A stretch of DNA of 64,000 nt from Tillandsia leiboldiana. Its lineage: Eukaryota > Streptophyta > Magnoliopsida > Poales > Bromeliaceae. The notes beneath the pieces are model-generated. The model searched no databases. It saw only the letters and a list, made by a program, of their open reading frames with translations, and was not told the DNA's origin. A program made the translations under genes and the position numbers. Below are positions 32,502 to 44,945 of this stretch, in pieces (position 1 is the first letter of the stretch; the number at the start of each line of letters is the position of its first letter). Location of the stretch: positions 6,877,705-6,941,704 of the forward strand of contig CM055062.1 in NCBI GenBank assembly GCA_029204045.2, given 5' to 3'.

Positions 32502-34080
32502 ATGGCCAGAACAAGATCTACCACCGAGGATGCAGGGGCAGATGCAGCGGCGTTGGCGACCCCGGAGAACCAACTCCTGAGGCAGCAGCTACGGGAGATG
32601 GCGGGTCAGTTGGCGACCCTTACGGATCATGTGCGCCAACTGACACAGCAACAGCAGGCCGCTGCGACAGTAGTGCGCCCAGGGCCCTCCTCCGGGGCCA
32701 ACTGTACCGGCGACGGGACCACTGGCGATGGAGGCCGAATGGGGGGCTGCCCCTACCCGGGCCGCGGCGCCCGAGGTACCGTTAACCCAACCGACGGTGC
32801 CAGAGGTGGCCCCTTCGGCAGCGACAGCAGGACCGGCGCCGGCACCGACTGTCAGAGATACTTCAGGGGAGACCGTGGTGTTGCCCACTCCCGCCGCGGC
32901 CGCTAATGCCGCAAGGGAAGGGGCAACTCTATCGACCGAGCGGGACCGCGTGCGCGCCAACCTTGCCGACTTCAAGAAGTACGACCCGCCAGTGTTCGAG
33001 GGGGACACGACAGACCCCTGGGTCGTGGAGAAGTGGGTGGATACAATGGAAAAATTGTTTGAGGACCTACTAATGGAAGACCACGAGCGGGTTCCCCTGG
33101 CTGTCCACTTTCTTGAGGGGAACGCCCGCATATGGTGGAAGATAGTACGCCCCAGCTCCGCGACGGGTGCTGCCCTCCCGTCGTGGACCACCTTTAAGCA
33201 ACAGCTGTTCGGGGCATTCTTTACCAACAGCGTTAAGAAACAACTGGAGGACGATCTCAACCACATCAGACAGGGGACCAGAACGATAATGGAGTACCAG
33301 CGGGAGTTCGTGAGGCTGGCGAACTGCGTCCCTTTCGTCATTCGGGATGAGTCTCATAAGGTGCAACTGTTCGTGGATGGACTGAGGACCGACATCTTTC
33401 AAGTGGTGGATGCGGCGGATCTGCATACCTTCCAGAAGGTGGTCGACCGGGCCACCATCGTAGAGCGTGGCTTCGCCGTGACACGTGCTCGAAGGGATGG
33501 CCCTTCTCAGCAGGAAGACAGGAAGCGGACTCAGCCATATTCGAGGGGAGGCTCCTCCAGTGGGAGTCAGCCCTCTAAGCGATGGAGGTCCCAGAAGAGG
33601 ACCAGAGGCGCGCCAGGAGGAGGACAACGCTCGGACGACCGACCTTGCGTGATCTGCGGCGGGGCGCACCGAGTGACGGAATGCTCCAAGAGGCAGGACC
33701 ACTGTTTCCGATGTGGCAAGGAGGGGCACTTCCACTTCAACTGCCCCCTGAACCAAGGCACAGCATCTTCAGCAGCCTCCGCGCCGTCATCCCAGCACGC
33801 GGGGCGAGGAAAAGCCCCGATGGCATCAGCTCCCAGACCGCCAGCACCTCGACCAGCAGGGGACAGGCCGCCACCATCGGGAGGCCGCGTCTACTCATTG
33901 AACCAGCAGGAGGCATACCCGTATGAGCATGTTGTCACAGGTATCACCCTTGTTTCCATTTACCGTGCTAGAACCCTTTTTGATACCGGAGCAACCCTCT
34001 CGTTTATGTCTTGTGAATTTGCACTGACTCTAGTTTTGAGGAGAGACCCCTACCTAGTGTTTTGTTTGTCCAAACTGCGA
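32502..34080 (+). pseudogene. gag: Gypsy gag and protease of H, frameshifted
   Basis: It starts MARTRSTTEDAGADAAALAT with a Gln-rich stretch (QLTQQQQAAAT). A one-base shift near 32680 moves the reading to the next frame, which encodes the retrotransposon gag domain (AVHFLEGNARIWWKIVRPSS, LVRLANCVPF-like region), two adjacent zinc knuckles (33646-33740: C-X2-C-X3-H-X4-C, then the canonical C-X2-C-X4-H-X4-C) and the aspartic protease motif LFDTGATLSF (Asp codon at 33982). A second shift just before 34062 leads into RT. Gag forms the particle; the protease would process the polyprotein. In this copy neither could be made in full. Confidence 0.88.
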
Positions 34081-35834
34081 GGGGATCCTTGGAGGCCCGC
34101 AACTTTATACCTTCCTGTCCGATAAGGTTGGGGAGGCTTTCCTGCCCGTGGGATCTGGTAGTGATCCCATTGAAGGAGTACGACGTAGTGCTTGGGATGG
34201 ATTGGCTCACGTGGTACCAAGCGGTGATTGACTGTGAGAAGCGCCAGGTGCGGCTACTGTATCCGGAGTTCCCAGAGAACGTGTATTTGGCGTGCAAGAG
34301 CGTCTCTTTTTCGTCCATTATACCAGCGTCGCGAGCCAGGAAACTGATCGAGGGAGGGTGCGTGGCCTATTTGGCGTCGGTGGCCCTGGCCACGGGACCC
34401 TCTACGGCACTCTCCGACATCCCGGTGGTGAGGGACTTCCCAGATGTCTTCCTGACCGAACTACCTGTATTACCCCCCGAGCGAGAGGTTGAGTTTCCGA
34501 TCGAGCTTCCGCCTAGTACCCGACCGATCACAAAGGCCCCCTACAGAATGGCCTTTGCAGAACTGAAGGAACTTAAGGCGCAACTTGAAGATCTTCTGGA
34601 CAAGGGATTCATTAGACCGAGTGTGTTGCCTTGGGGCGCACCGGTACTCTTCGTGCGAAAGAAAGACGGGAGTTTGCGGCTTTGCATCGACTACCGGGAA
34701 ATCAATAAGGTCACAGTGAAGAATAAATACCCCCTACCCAGGATCGATGACCTCTTTGATCAGTTACGGGGAGCGACGGTGTTTTCGAAAATTGACTTGC
34801 AGTCCGGCTACCATCAACTCAGAGTGAAGGGCGAGGATATTCCGAAGACGGCTTTCCGGACCCGGTACGGCCACTACGAGTTCACCGTAATGCCGTTCGG
34901 GCTTACCAACGCCCCAGTGGTATTTATGGACATGATGAACCGGGTTTTCAAGCCCTTCCTGGACCTTTTCGTAGTGGTCTTCATCGACGACATCCTAATC
35001 TACTCGCCCACCGATGAGGAGCACGAGGAGCACCTACGGATTGTTCTGCAGACTCTTAGGGAGCAGGAGTTGTACGCCAAACTTAAGAAATGCGAGTTTT
35101 GGCTTCGCGAGGTGGGGTTCCTAGGGCACATCATTTCAGCAGCAGGAATCGCAGTGGATCCCAAGAAAGTGGAGTCGGTGACCGACTGGCCCCAATCGAC
35201 TACGGTGACAGAGGTCCGCAGCTTCCTGGGCCTTGCAGGATATTATAGACGTTTTGTCGAGGGTTTCTCGAGTATTGCAACCCCCCTGAACCGCTTAACC
35301 CGGAAAGGAGTAAAATTCATTTGGACGACCAAATGCCAAGAAAGTTTTGAAGAACTTAAGAAGCGGTTAACAAGAGCGCCTGTGCTTGCTTTACCAACAC
35401 CCGGGGAAGATTACGAGGTTTACTGCGACGCATCGTGGACAGGATTGGGGGGAGTACTGATGCAACAAGGAAAGGTTATAGCCTATGCCTCAAGACAACT
35501 CAAGGATTATGAGCAGAACTACCCGACTCATGACTTGGAGCTAGCCGCAGTGATTTTTGTTCTGAAACTATGGAGGCACTATCTCTATGGTGTGCACTGT
35601 AACGTGTTCTCGGACCACCAAAGCCTTAAATACCTTTTCACCCAGAAGGATCTGAACCTACGGCAGAGACGGTGGTTGGAGTTACTGAAGGATTACGACC
35701 TAACTATTCAGTACCACCCGGGAAAAGCAAATGTGGTAGCAGATGCCCTAAGCAGGAAGGGACAGGCAGAAGGGACTTCAGCGGGCACGATCACACAGCA
35801 GGATGACTTGATCGCGAAATTCTCGCGATTGTGA
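34062..35834 (+). pseudogene. pol: Gypsy reverse transcriptase and RNase H of H
   Basis: An open 590-residue segment follows the second frameshift. It holds the end of the protease (VVLGMDWL), reverse transcriptase (LFVRKKDGSLRLCIDYREIN, FSKIDLQSGYHQ, VMPFGLTNAP and the active site FIDD at 34980-34991) and RNase H (YCDASWTGLGGVLMQQGKVI, FSDHQSLKYL, VADALSRK). The catalytic Asp residues that can be checked are present. It ends at TGA (35832-35834), after which integrase continues in the same frame. The TGA fits a C-to-T change at a CpG. The first Met at 34062 is not a real start. Confidence 0.9.
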
Positions 35835-37334
35835 TTGGAGGTGGTACCAGCAGGGACGGTCGAGCGACTAATGTCCTTAACAGTCGTGCCGACCCTATTT
35901 GAGAGGATTCGAGAAGGCCAAGGTGCGGATCCACAGCTACAGCTGGAACGAGATAAGATTTCCCCGGAGCAGAAGGGAGACTTTGTAGTGGGGACAGACG
36001 GCACCCTTCGGTTTCGAGGATGGATTTGCGTGCCTGATTTGCCAGACCTGAAAAGAGAAATCTTGACTGAAGCGCACTGCGCCACCTACGCGGCGCACCC
36101 TGGGGGCACCAAGATGTATAGGGATCTCAGGCAAACTTTCTGGTGGCCGAAACTGAAAGGGGACGTGACGCGACTCGTAGCGCACTGCCTGATTTGCCAG
36201 CAGGTGAAAGCCGAGCATCAGCGACCGGCGGGGAAATTGCAACCACTACCTGTGCCCGAATGGAAATGGGAGCAAATCACGATGGACTTTGTCACCGGAT
36301 TTCCACGTTCGCAGCAGGGACATGACGCTATCTGGGTCGTCGTAGATCGGTTAACGAAGTCAGCTCACTTTCTACCCATCCACACGACCTGGACACGCGA
36401 TCGACTGGCTCAAGTCTACATCGGCGAGATTGTGAGGCTACACGGGATACCGACATCTATTACTTCAGACAGAGACACAAGGTTCGTCTCGAACTTTTGG
36501 CAGAGTCTACAACGAGCCTTGGGGACCAAGCTACACTTCAGCTCAGCCTTTCACCGCCAGACGGATGGACAATCCGAGCGGGTGATCCAGATCCTCGAGG
36601 ACATGCTCCGAGCTTGCGTACTGAATTTGGGAGACGGATGGTCGCGCTACCTACCCCTTGTAGAGTTCGCTTACAACAACAGCTATCAGGCGAGCATCCG
36701 TATGGCGCCGTACGAAGCATTATACGGCAGACGTTGTAGATCCCCGATTTGTTGGGACGACCTGGGGGAGCGGAAGTTTTTGGGACCGGACCTGGTAGAG
36801 GAAACTGAGGAAAAAGTGCGCCTCATCCGACGGCGATTGGCAACCGCCCAGAGCCGACAAAAGAGCTACGCAGACCGGAGACGCCGCGATTTGGAATTCC
36901 AGGTGGGAGAGTACGTGTTACTGCGGGTGTCGCCGTCAAAAGGGGTGAAGCAGTTTGGGTTGAAAGGCAAGTTGAGCCCGCGGTATGTGGGGCCTTTCGA
37001 GATTCTGGAGCGCATCGGCCCGGTGGCCTACCGCCTCGCCCTACCGCCGAACCTGGACCGGGTTCACGACGTGTTCCACGTATCCATGCTTCACAAGTAT
37101 CTCCCCGATCCATCGCGGGTGCCCGACATTACGGCAGTCGAGCTCAAAGAGGACCTGAGCTTCGAGGAAGTACCAGTGCGGATCCTAGCCCGAGAAGACA
37201 AAAAGTTGCGAAGTCGGACAATCCCCTATGTGAAAGTGCTTTGGGGCAATCAGGAGGAGGGCGAAGCAACTTGGGAACCGGAGCAAAAAATGAGGGAATG
37301 CTACCCTGATCTCTTCGCCGCGGGCGAGAGTTAA
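35835..37334 (+). pseudogene. pol: Gypsy integrase with chromodomain-like tail of H
   Basis: This is continuous with RT apart from one stop codon. It has the zinc-binding region (AHPGGTKMYRDL, HCLICQQVK), a DDE core with Asp in MDFVTGFP (36285), Asp in SDRDTRF (36468) and Glu in QSERVIQ (36576), the GPFEILERIGPVAYRL module, FHVSMLHKY and a C-terminal chromodomain-like segment (YVKVLWGNQEEGEATWEPE). Such chromodomains steer chromoviruses into heterochromatin. All three catalytic residues are intact. The GEATWEPE tail is typical of the Tekay/Del group. Confidence 0.9.
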
Positions 37335-37370
37335 GTTTCGGGGAAGAAACTTATTTTTACTGGTGAGTGA

Positions 37371-39904
37371 TGTAAGACCCGACCTTTATTTTGAGCTTTT
37401 CCCCTTTTTATATCACTTTTGACGGTCCGACTGAGGGTTTATTTTTTTTGTATTTTTTTCAGACAGTCCGTCGGGGCTCGCAGGCATTTTTAGGCGGAAG
37501 AGCTCGCGAAATGGAGAACGGGAGTGCAGTCGGATTCGAATTCCGACTTCCGGTTCTCCCAGAATTAATTTTTCAAAGTTGGACCCCCTTTTTGGTGCTC
37601 CCGGAACCGTGCTTGTGCTTGCACGGAAATCGAGGTAATCCAGACCCCCTTATTTGATTTGTCTGTGGTGTTGGGTGGTGACTCGGGGATTTAACCCTTC
37701 AACCCGCTTGGCTCCATAATCCGGTTAGGTCAGAGGATTTGATTTAAAGGGAAAAGCGAGCAAAGATAAGGATCCCCACCCCTACGTGATTTGGACGTTC
37801 GAGCAAGGAAAGGAAGAGGAACCCTATTTTTCCCCGCTTGCGATCCAAGGTGCGGCGCAAAGCTTCTTCGGGCAACGCCCGCAGGCCGGCACCGCGCGGA
37901 CAGGGGCCGCGCGGGCCGCCTGCAGACGGGGCCGCGCGGGCCGCCTGCAGACGGGGCCGCGCGGGCACCACCCGCAGGCTGGAACCGCGTGGACAGGTGC
38001 CGCGCGGGCCGCCTGCAGGCGGGGCGCAGCGCGGCAGGCGCGCCGCGCGGGCACCGCGCGGACAGGTGCCGCGCGGGCCGCCTGCAGGAGGGCCGCCTGG
38101 AGGAGGGGCGCCGTGCGGAAGGCGCGCTGCGCGGGCACGGCCCGCAGGCTGGCACCGCGCGGACAGGTGCCGCGCGGGCCGCCTGCAGGCGGGGCGCCAC
38201 GCTGCGCGGGCACCGCCCGCAGGCTGGCACCGCTCGTACAGGTGCCGCGCGGGCCGCCTGCAGGCGGCGCGCCGCGCGGCAAGCACGCAGTGCGGGCGCT
38301 GCCTGCGGGAGGGCGCCGCGCGGGCTGGGGCCGCGCGGGCCACCCGCAGGCCGCACGCCGCGCGGCAAGCGCGCCGTCAGGCCACCGCAACTGGTTGGTG
38401 CCATTGGGGCTGTGCGTAGACGGAGTGCGCACCGCACGGGTCGGTGCCGTGTGGGGAACCCCGCCGCGCGGAGTCCGGGGATCATGTCAGTCGTCGGTTT
38501 CGGTAGGGAGTCGGTGTCCGTGTTCGGATCCTTTAGTCTTGACACACCTTTGTTTCCTTCAGGAGTACGGGACGGTGTAGGAAACAGGCGCACGGTCACG
38601 GACGAGCCGAGCTCCGGACGACACACACGAGGTGGGTACTTCTCCGGGGATTTCGGGGATTGGCATGTATTAATAGGAATAACATATCGGGGCAAGGTGT
38701 ATAGTATGTGGATCTTATGATTATCTGACTAACCGTGTTGCATTATTATTACTTACTACCGATATGCGGCTCTTGTTTTGCTACACGCACACCGGCGGTT
38801 TGGCCACCGCGAGGGTGTGCTTTTTCGGAAAAGTGGTACGATGACCCGTGTACCCCACGTGACGGTGACGTTAGGAAAGGGGGCCCTCATAGGTGGGGGG
38901 TGTGAGCGGTGATGCCAAGGCAGGTGCTCGGCGGCCGAGGCTGGTGCTCGACGGGGGACACCGGGGCAGGGGCTCGGTGCGGTGATCGGGAAAGGTGCCC
39001 AGTTTTGCTTGGTGCAGGGTGTGATTGTTGTTGACGGTGTTTGAGGAGGACGGTTGCTCTGGTTACCGTGGTTTGCCTTATTTTAGCCTCTTTGCACTTT
39101 ATGTTATTTCTAGTCACTGACTTCCCACTCCGTGACAGGTTCGTCCAAGGGCGAGTGCTAGGGCACCGGTGAGGCAGCGATGGTGCTGTTCTGACATTTA
39201 GCGGCTTCAGACACAGTGACTCTTCTTTCCCTTTTTCTTTTATTACCCATGTTAGTTAGTCATGGATTGCGATACCCCCGTGGGATCGAAGTGGATGTTG
39301 CCTCTTCTTTCATAATTGCGAATGAATGTTGTTCCTCTCCTTACTTGGCCGTTTTTAAACTACGTGAAAAACAAAGAAAATCGTTTGTGAAAACTGCTTT
39401 TAAAACGTGGGTGTCGTGTGGGCACCGATTTTTAAAAACCTTGTGGAATTTATGTGGTTTCGAACTAGTTTTACAAAATTCGGCACCGGGTGGGTGTCGT
39501 TTTTCAAAATTCTGTGGATTTATGTGGCTTTGAAACAGATTTTCTAAAACAACAGCATCGAGTGGGCGCCGCTTTCAAAATCCTATGATTATTTATCCTT
39601 TCAAATCGACGGCCTCTATGTTAGATGTTGAAACTAGTAGTTCATATGAAATGAATGGTTGTATGGGTTCGAGACTCCAACTAATGTGGTTAAAGACTGT
39701 ATGTGATGTACTTTGTGATGCACTTTGTAGTTGAGACGCCGTGCATATACAAAGGAGACTCTGCCCGTTTGCAGAGTGAATTTGTATATGCGGCGGGTCT
39801 GGGCGCGCGCCGGGGAGTAATGGTTTTCAAAAATATATATATATAGCTGAATTGGGAGCATCGGTGGCTCCTCTTCCACGCGTTCGAACCCCCGGGGCGT
39901 GACA
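37371..39904 (+). repeat. 3' LTR of element H
   Basis: It is homologous end to end with the 5' LTR but lacks about 190 bp near 37870 and has a rearranged GC-rich array (about six GGGCCGCCTGCAGGCGG-type marks at uneven spacing, 37911-38260). The hairpin recurs at 39744-39790, unchanged. The upstream sequence GGGGAAGAAAC (37340-37350) is the nearest purine-rich candidate for the PPT, about 20 bp from the LTR. Confidence 0.95.
39744..39790 (+). promoter_or_regulatory. Hairpin near LTR 3' end, H 3' LTR
   Basis: It is identical in stem and loop to 32110-32156 and lies 114 nt before the LTR end. Confidence 0.65.
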
Positions 39905-39909
39905 AAAGC

Positions 39910-40622
39910 TCTCAAGTCCTCACAAAAATCCTGCACGCATTTGGCTCACCCACTGCCTACTCACAGTGCACACCAAGGCTCAGCACACCACAATCAAAGT
40001 GCTCACAACATACATCAAGCCGCCATCAGCTTACAGCCACCCAAAGCATCAACATTAAGCATCTGCCCAACCAAGTCTCACAGCACAAATTAAATACATA
40101 TTTACATCATCTAAAACATACACAAAAATCCCCAGCACACTCTCAGCACTAACAAGTCCAAAAACACATTGCCCACTCCAAATGCACACACCCACACTTA
40201 CAGCACAAAAACACACTGCCCAGGCTGGTCAGGTGAAAACCGCGCGCCGCGCACTCGATCCGGGCTTCGCACGGCTCCTCGCCGAAAACTGTCGTGATTT
40301 ACGTCGTCCTGTGAGAGAAAAAGGGGAAAAACGACGTCAATTCGGTCAACACAAGCCTTCGCGAGACCCGGGCAAAAACCAGCCTCAGCGTGCGCGCACA
40401 CGGCCCACCGGCATCGGCCCCTGCTCGCTCGCCGACCACTCGCAACAGCCGCGCGCGCCGCTGCCGCTGGCCGCGCGGTGCCCGCGCGCTGCTGCCAGCC
40501 GCTGTCTGCGCGGCGCCGCTGCAGAAGCCGCGCGGCGCCCTGGGCCCGCTGCGCGGCTCATGTGCCCGCGGCGCAGCGGCCCAGCCCGCTACGCGCGCCC
40601 CCTGCACGCGCCCGCAGCGCGC
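39910..40622 (-). repeat. GC-rich LTR-like segment between H and M
   Basis: There is no gene. The right 200 bp (40430-40622) is very GC-rich with GCGCGGCGCC-type motifs and continues in kind at 46571-46704 after element M. I take these as one older LTR, likely F, split by insertions. Confidence 0.45.
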
Positions 40623-42248
40623 TGTCACGGGGTTAGCTTTTACGTCTTAAAATTACCCCATGCGGCGCTCAAGTGTCGCACACCCGAGCCAGCCTTCCCG
40701 AGTCCCCTTGCCACGGACACGCCCTTGAACTTAAACAGCGGGATCCAAACTCAAGCATTAACCAAGCATGCTCCTCCACGAGCCTGACTGCCCGGTGCCG
40801 CGCCTTACGTCGAACCCTTTGTCGAACTCCACGAGTTCCGAACAAACAACCCCGCCACCGAGGCTGGCCTTCAAGCCGAGTATATTCCGCCTAGCCGGAC
40901 AAACTCTCCTCGAGAGTGCTACTCAACCGAATGTCCCTTTGCCTCCGAAGCAAGCATCCAGGACAATACAAGTTCTCACAACTTAGTCCATTTGAATGGG
41001 CCCGAGCGAGCTGCCCTTGCGCGTTCCGCTCGTCTGCTTAACCGAGCGACCTGTCCCGCGCATCTCGCCCGTCCGCCAGCCCATTGCCTTGCCAAGGCGC
41101 CGCGCGCCCCGCAATTCCCACGACAGGATCCATAGTCAGGTCGGGCATGTCCCGTTCCGCCGGCCACCTAGTTCCGTCATCGCTCCCGATTCGGTCCAAG
41201 GTCCGCTTCCCGAATACCCCACACTACTTGTTCCCGCGTGTGTTCCCTTCACAAGGGTTTGCCAACCTAGCGACATTCTCCCCGCGTCGCCTACCCCCTG
41301 GCACCTCCATTGCACGACCATGCTTGGCCGCCAACACACTCGGCCCAGCATCCAAGGTTGCTTGACGGATGTCGCTCACAATCGAATCAGCCTCGCTCCG
41401 CTTCGCTAGCCATTCGGCACCTCCATTACACGGCCATGCCTGGCCGCCAACACCCTCGGTCCACTCCATGGCTCACTTAACGAAAACCAGCATCGATTGT
41501 CTCCTCCTACTTCGTGGGCCTCGCGCCGCACGAATCCCCGCACGGCATCGCTGCCTTTGCGAGCCTTGTCCATTACGGCGGACCGACCGTTCCTTCGCCT
41601 AGCAAACTTCGTAGGCCTCGCGCCTCACGAATCCCCGCTCGGCACCCACTTGCCTTCGCAAGCCTTGTCCATTGAGGCGGACCAACCTTCGCAAGACTGT
41701 CCCTCATCCGCTCGTTCGCTCCACTACAGAGATCCGAAACGGCATAAGGTAGTGCAAGCGAACCGAGAGGCAAAACCTTCGGGCCAACCCCGCTCCGTAA
41801 TGCCGTCGACCTCGTGTCTTTGGCATTACCCTAAGCCCGTGTGCTCAACGACCATCAAATCCCGCTCACACGAACTTAGGCTTGGCGACTCCGCTCGCCA
41901 AGGGATGGCCTATGTCCTATAGGCCAACGGGGGAGTCGGGGCCACTTCGCAAGTGTCCAACCCCTCCTCTATATAACCCACGAGGCATCCACCCCTTTGG
42001 CACCCCGGGGGTACAAAGGTGCTCACCGAGGGGTACGTTTTGAAACCCCGCATGCGGCACCATTTCCATGGTCATGGCATGGGCCATTGCTAGGGAATTG
42101 CCCCCGTTGGTTCGCCCACGGCTCAACCCTGACGGATTGTCCCAACTTCGCAAACCCGTAACTCTGTCAACCCAAATGCCTACCAAATGTCCTCCAAAAG
42201 TGGCCCCCAAGGATGTCACGGTCGAACCAACCCGATCGACACGTGACA
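40623..42248 (-). repeat. 3' LTR of element M
   Basis: It matches 44946-46570 along its length. It holds an internal tandem pair of about 98 bp (CTTCGTGGGCCTCGCGCC..., about 41510 and 41610). Confidence 0.93.
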
Positions 42249-44930
42249 GACTCCCCCACCCAAGTTATCGACGCCCTCGTCGATGACCATCCGTTCCTCC
42301 TGCTTCCTTGATAGCTGCCAACCACTACTCCAGATCAGAGCCGCCCCCGGCCTTGGCATCGCATACCACACTGACCCGCCCTTGAGCATGTCCGCTACTC
42401 AACGCATTGCTGAAGCTCCTTGGTCTTTCTCGACCAAACCAGATCAGAGCCGCTCCTGGCCTTGGCATCGCATGCCACACTGACCCAAATACTTTGTAAA
42501 AACCATTCTATCCCCTTGAGTTGAAGCTCCCCAGCTCCGGATGCCTCCCCCACACCACAAAACTCCTCCACGGAACTAGAATGTTAACCTTGTCGTCTGC
42601 TCACGACAACCCAGATGGCACTGGCACTCCACTACAACTCGGTCCTTCTCGAGGCGCTACTCGGCCCTTCTGTCCCTTTCGCCCCTACTTAACCCAAGTC
42701 TCCTGCAGCTAGTCGCCAACCTTGTGCCTCCCTCTCAGGGAAATCCCTTTCCAGCTAGCGATCTCTTCCCAGAACGCTACCGGACCAACCAGTGCACTCG
42801 GTATACTCCGCGAATACACCCATCCCAAGCGTGCACAAGTTCCTCTGAAAATCAGTAGAGTGGCCCTCCCTCGCTCCCTCCGAGGTCAAACTCCAAACGT
42901 CCCAACGTCTTGGAGCGTCCAACGCGAATCAGCTCGCAGCTTGGCTTCGCTTCTCCACCTCGAAATATCACAATAGTAACCTAGGGTTCCCCACCTTGGA
43001 ACACCCTAGACACAAACTGTGGTCGGGCCAGATCACATCCAACCCCTTCCAATATCCATGAGTACTTCTGCCTTTCTCATGCCACTCCGCACACAACTTT
43101 TGCCTCACAAATGCCACTGCAATCACATAACGTCAAGCCATCACCATGGTCTCCACGAGTTTTCGAGTCTTTCATCGAGACAAGCTTGTCCTCGGCTACT
43201 TCGCACATCTACTTGCTCCACCATGAACTCTTGTTATGCCTCCTGACTGCTCCGCACTTTCGCTACTCGTTGCAGCTTAGCACCTTTGGCTTCTGTACTC
43301 CCGGTCGCTCAAGCCCACTCCCTTTAGGCTTTCGCTAAACCCGACTTCGGTTCTCCACCAAAGTCCTCGGCCAAGTTCGAGACTAACGACACCTCGTCTC
43401 CATTGCTCAAACTTGCCGACCTCCATACCTCCAGCAATCACCTTCACAATAGCCGCTGAACGGAACCCAAGCTTAACCCATCTGCTAGTCTTTCTCACAA
43501 CTGCTGATAACGGTGATGTCGCCATCCAACGTCCACCCCCTCACAAATTGCGATACCTCGACCCTTTGAGTTGATAACTGAGTCTTTCCCCTCCCAGCAA
43601 CCTGTCACTAGGCGATCCTGGACCACGGTCTACCCAAGTGTCATGACTTGTCTCCTCGTCTACACTCGGGTCCCAGTCTCTCCGCTCCAAAAGCTCAGGT
43701 CCTCGCACAACCTTTGCAATCTGCCAGCAGAGCCCACACGATCCGTCGCACGGATACGTGCCCGCTATCTCGAGACCTTAGCACTGTCACTACTTTTCCC
43801 GAACATAGCTCCTTACCTTGTTCCTCTGAACAAAGTCCAATCTCATCGTTTGATTCGCTCGAATAGTCATTCGTCCAACCTATGGCCACACCATCGAGAG
43901 CAACCGATCTCCCCATCGGCCTTCTCGCCCTAAGTGAGAAACACCAAACCATCCAGCAACCCTAGGCCCACTTCACAACCTAGCCCAAAGCTTAGCTGTT
44001 ACTGCCCCGGACCCGATCAGTCTTGGTTCCCAACTTGTGCTCCACGAAGTGAACTCTTCTGTCATGTGTGTTTTATCCGCCACGTTCCTTAGACGAGATC
44101 CCTTTATCGAGTCACCAAACATCGGGACACATTCTGCTCAAATGTGCTCCCCCACCCTGAGTCGCAAGCACCGCCGAACGAACTCAGACCAAACCCAGGC
44201 ATTCGCAATGCCCACTTCCGCTGTGCAAGTTTCGGTTCTACCACAACCTTGACTACACCCATCAGCGGGATCCACGTCATCCGTCCATTGTACACGTGGC
44301 TGCTGTTCTGAACAATCAACGCTGTCACCGCCCTGCTCAGATATAGACTCTTCTTCTTACCCGAAGAGTAAAGGTCCAATTGTGATCTCTTTCTCACACC
44401 GAGATAACTCTATTCAATTCATGGGTACACACTCGAAGAGTAATCGACCTGCCCATCGATCTCCTTGTACTGAGACACTTAAACCCAGTCACTACGAAGT
44501 AACCCTTCTACCGCGTGTGCTGCATCCCAATCCTTCCCTTCTAGAGATCCCATCGCTGCAAGACCACAAACCTGGAAGCACAATGCCGCGCAATGTGTTC
44601 CTCTCTTTTCCCAAGCCGCGAACTCCACTTCACGAGCTCAGGTTCCTTAGGCACCCGCCTAATTCCACTCCGTGGTGACCGCAACCATGGACCACATAAT
44701 GATTCTCCCAATCATTGCCTCATCGCATGTCACACGACTTAGGACTTAGCCATTTTCACAAGTAACCATACTAGAATCCGCTACACTCTGACTCCGCATC
44801 TCCCACAAGCGTAGTACCGCCACAGTGCCTCGCCGACGCCTAGTACCTTCGTTGGAGTGACTCCACTCAGTCCAACTTCGCCGCCAAGGTCGCACCTTCC
44901 GGCCAAATCTTCAACCCATGAGCTCAACTT
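42249..44930 (-). other. Interior of M, no coding content seen
   Basis: No frame resembles gag or pol. A segment containing CAGATCAGAGCCGC and CTTGGCATCGCA is duplicated about 105 bp apart (42330-42377, 42439-42485). The rest appears unique and non-coding. Confidence 0.7.
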
Positions 44931-44943
44931 AGCTCTGATACCA
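44931..44943 (-). other. Primer binding site of element M
   Basis: In sense this is TGGTATCAGAGCT, an initiator-Met tRNA match, two bases from the right LTR. Confidence 0.88.
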
Positions 44944-44945
44944 CT

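Larger units (their letters stand above)
29704..39904 (+). mobile_element. Complete Tekay/Del-like Ty3/gypsy element (element H)
   Basis: The 10,201-bp element has LTRs of 2567 and 2534 bp (TGTAAGACCCGACC to CCCCGGGGCGTGACA), a perfect AAAGC target duplication (29699-29703, 39905-39909), an initiator-Met PBS (32279-32289) and a gag-pol region in the usual gypsy order with a chromodomain-like C-terminus. Long LTRs plus this tail indicate the Tekay/Del chromovirus group. Two frameshifts and one stop make this copy defective. It interrupts older LTR-like sequence. Confidence 0.95.

Noticed and set aside
34062..34064. Methionine at 34062 as a start of a separate pol gene
   Set aside because: It falls inside the protease coding region just after a frameshift; gypsy pol is made from a polyprotein.
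29704..39904. Endogenous pararetrovirus
   Set aside because: Clear LTRs, target duplication and integrase are present, and no movement or coat protein genes are seen.
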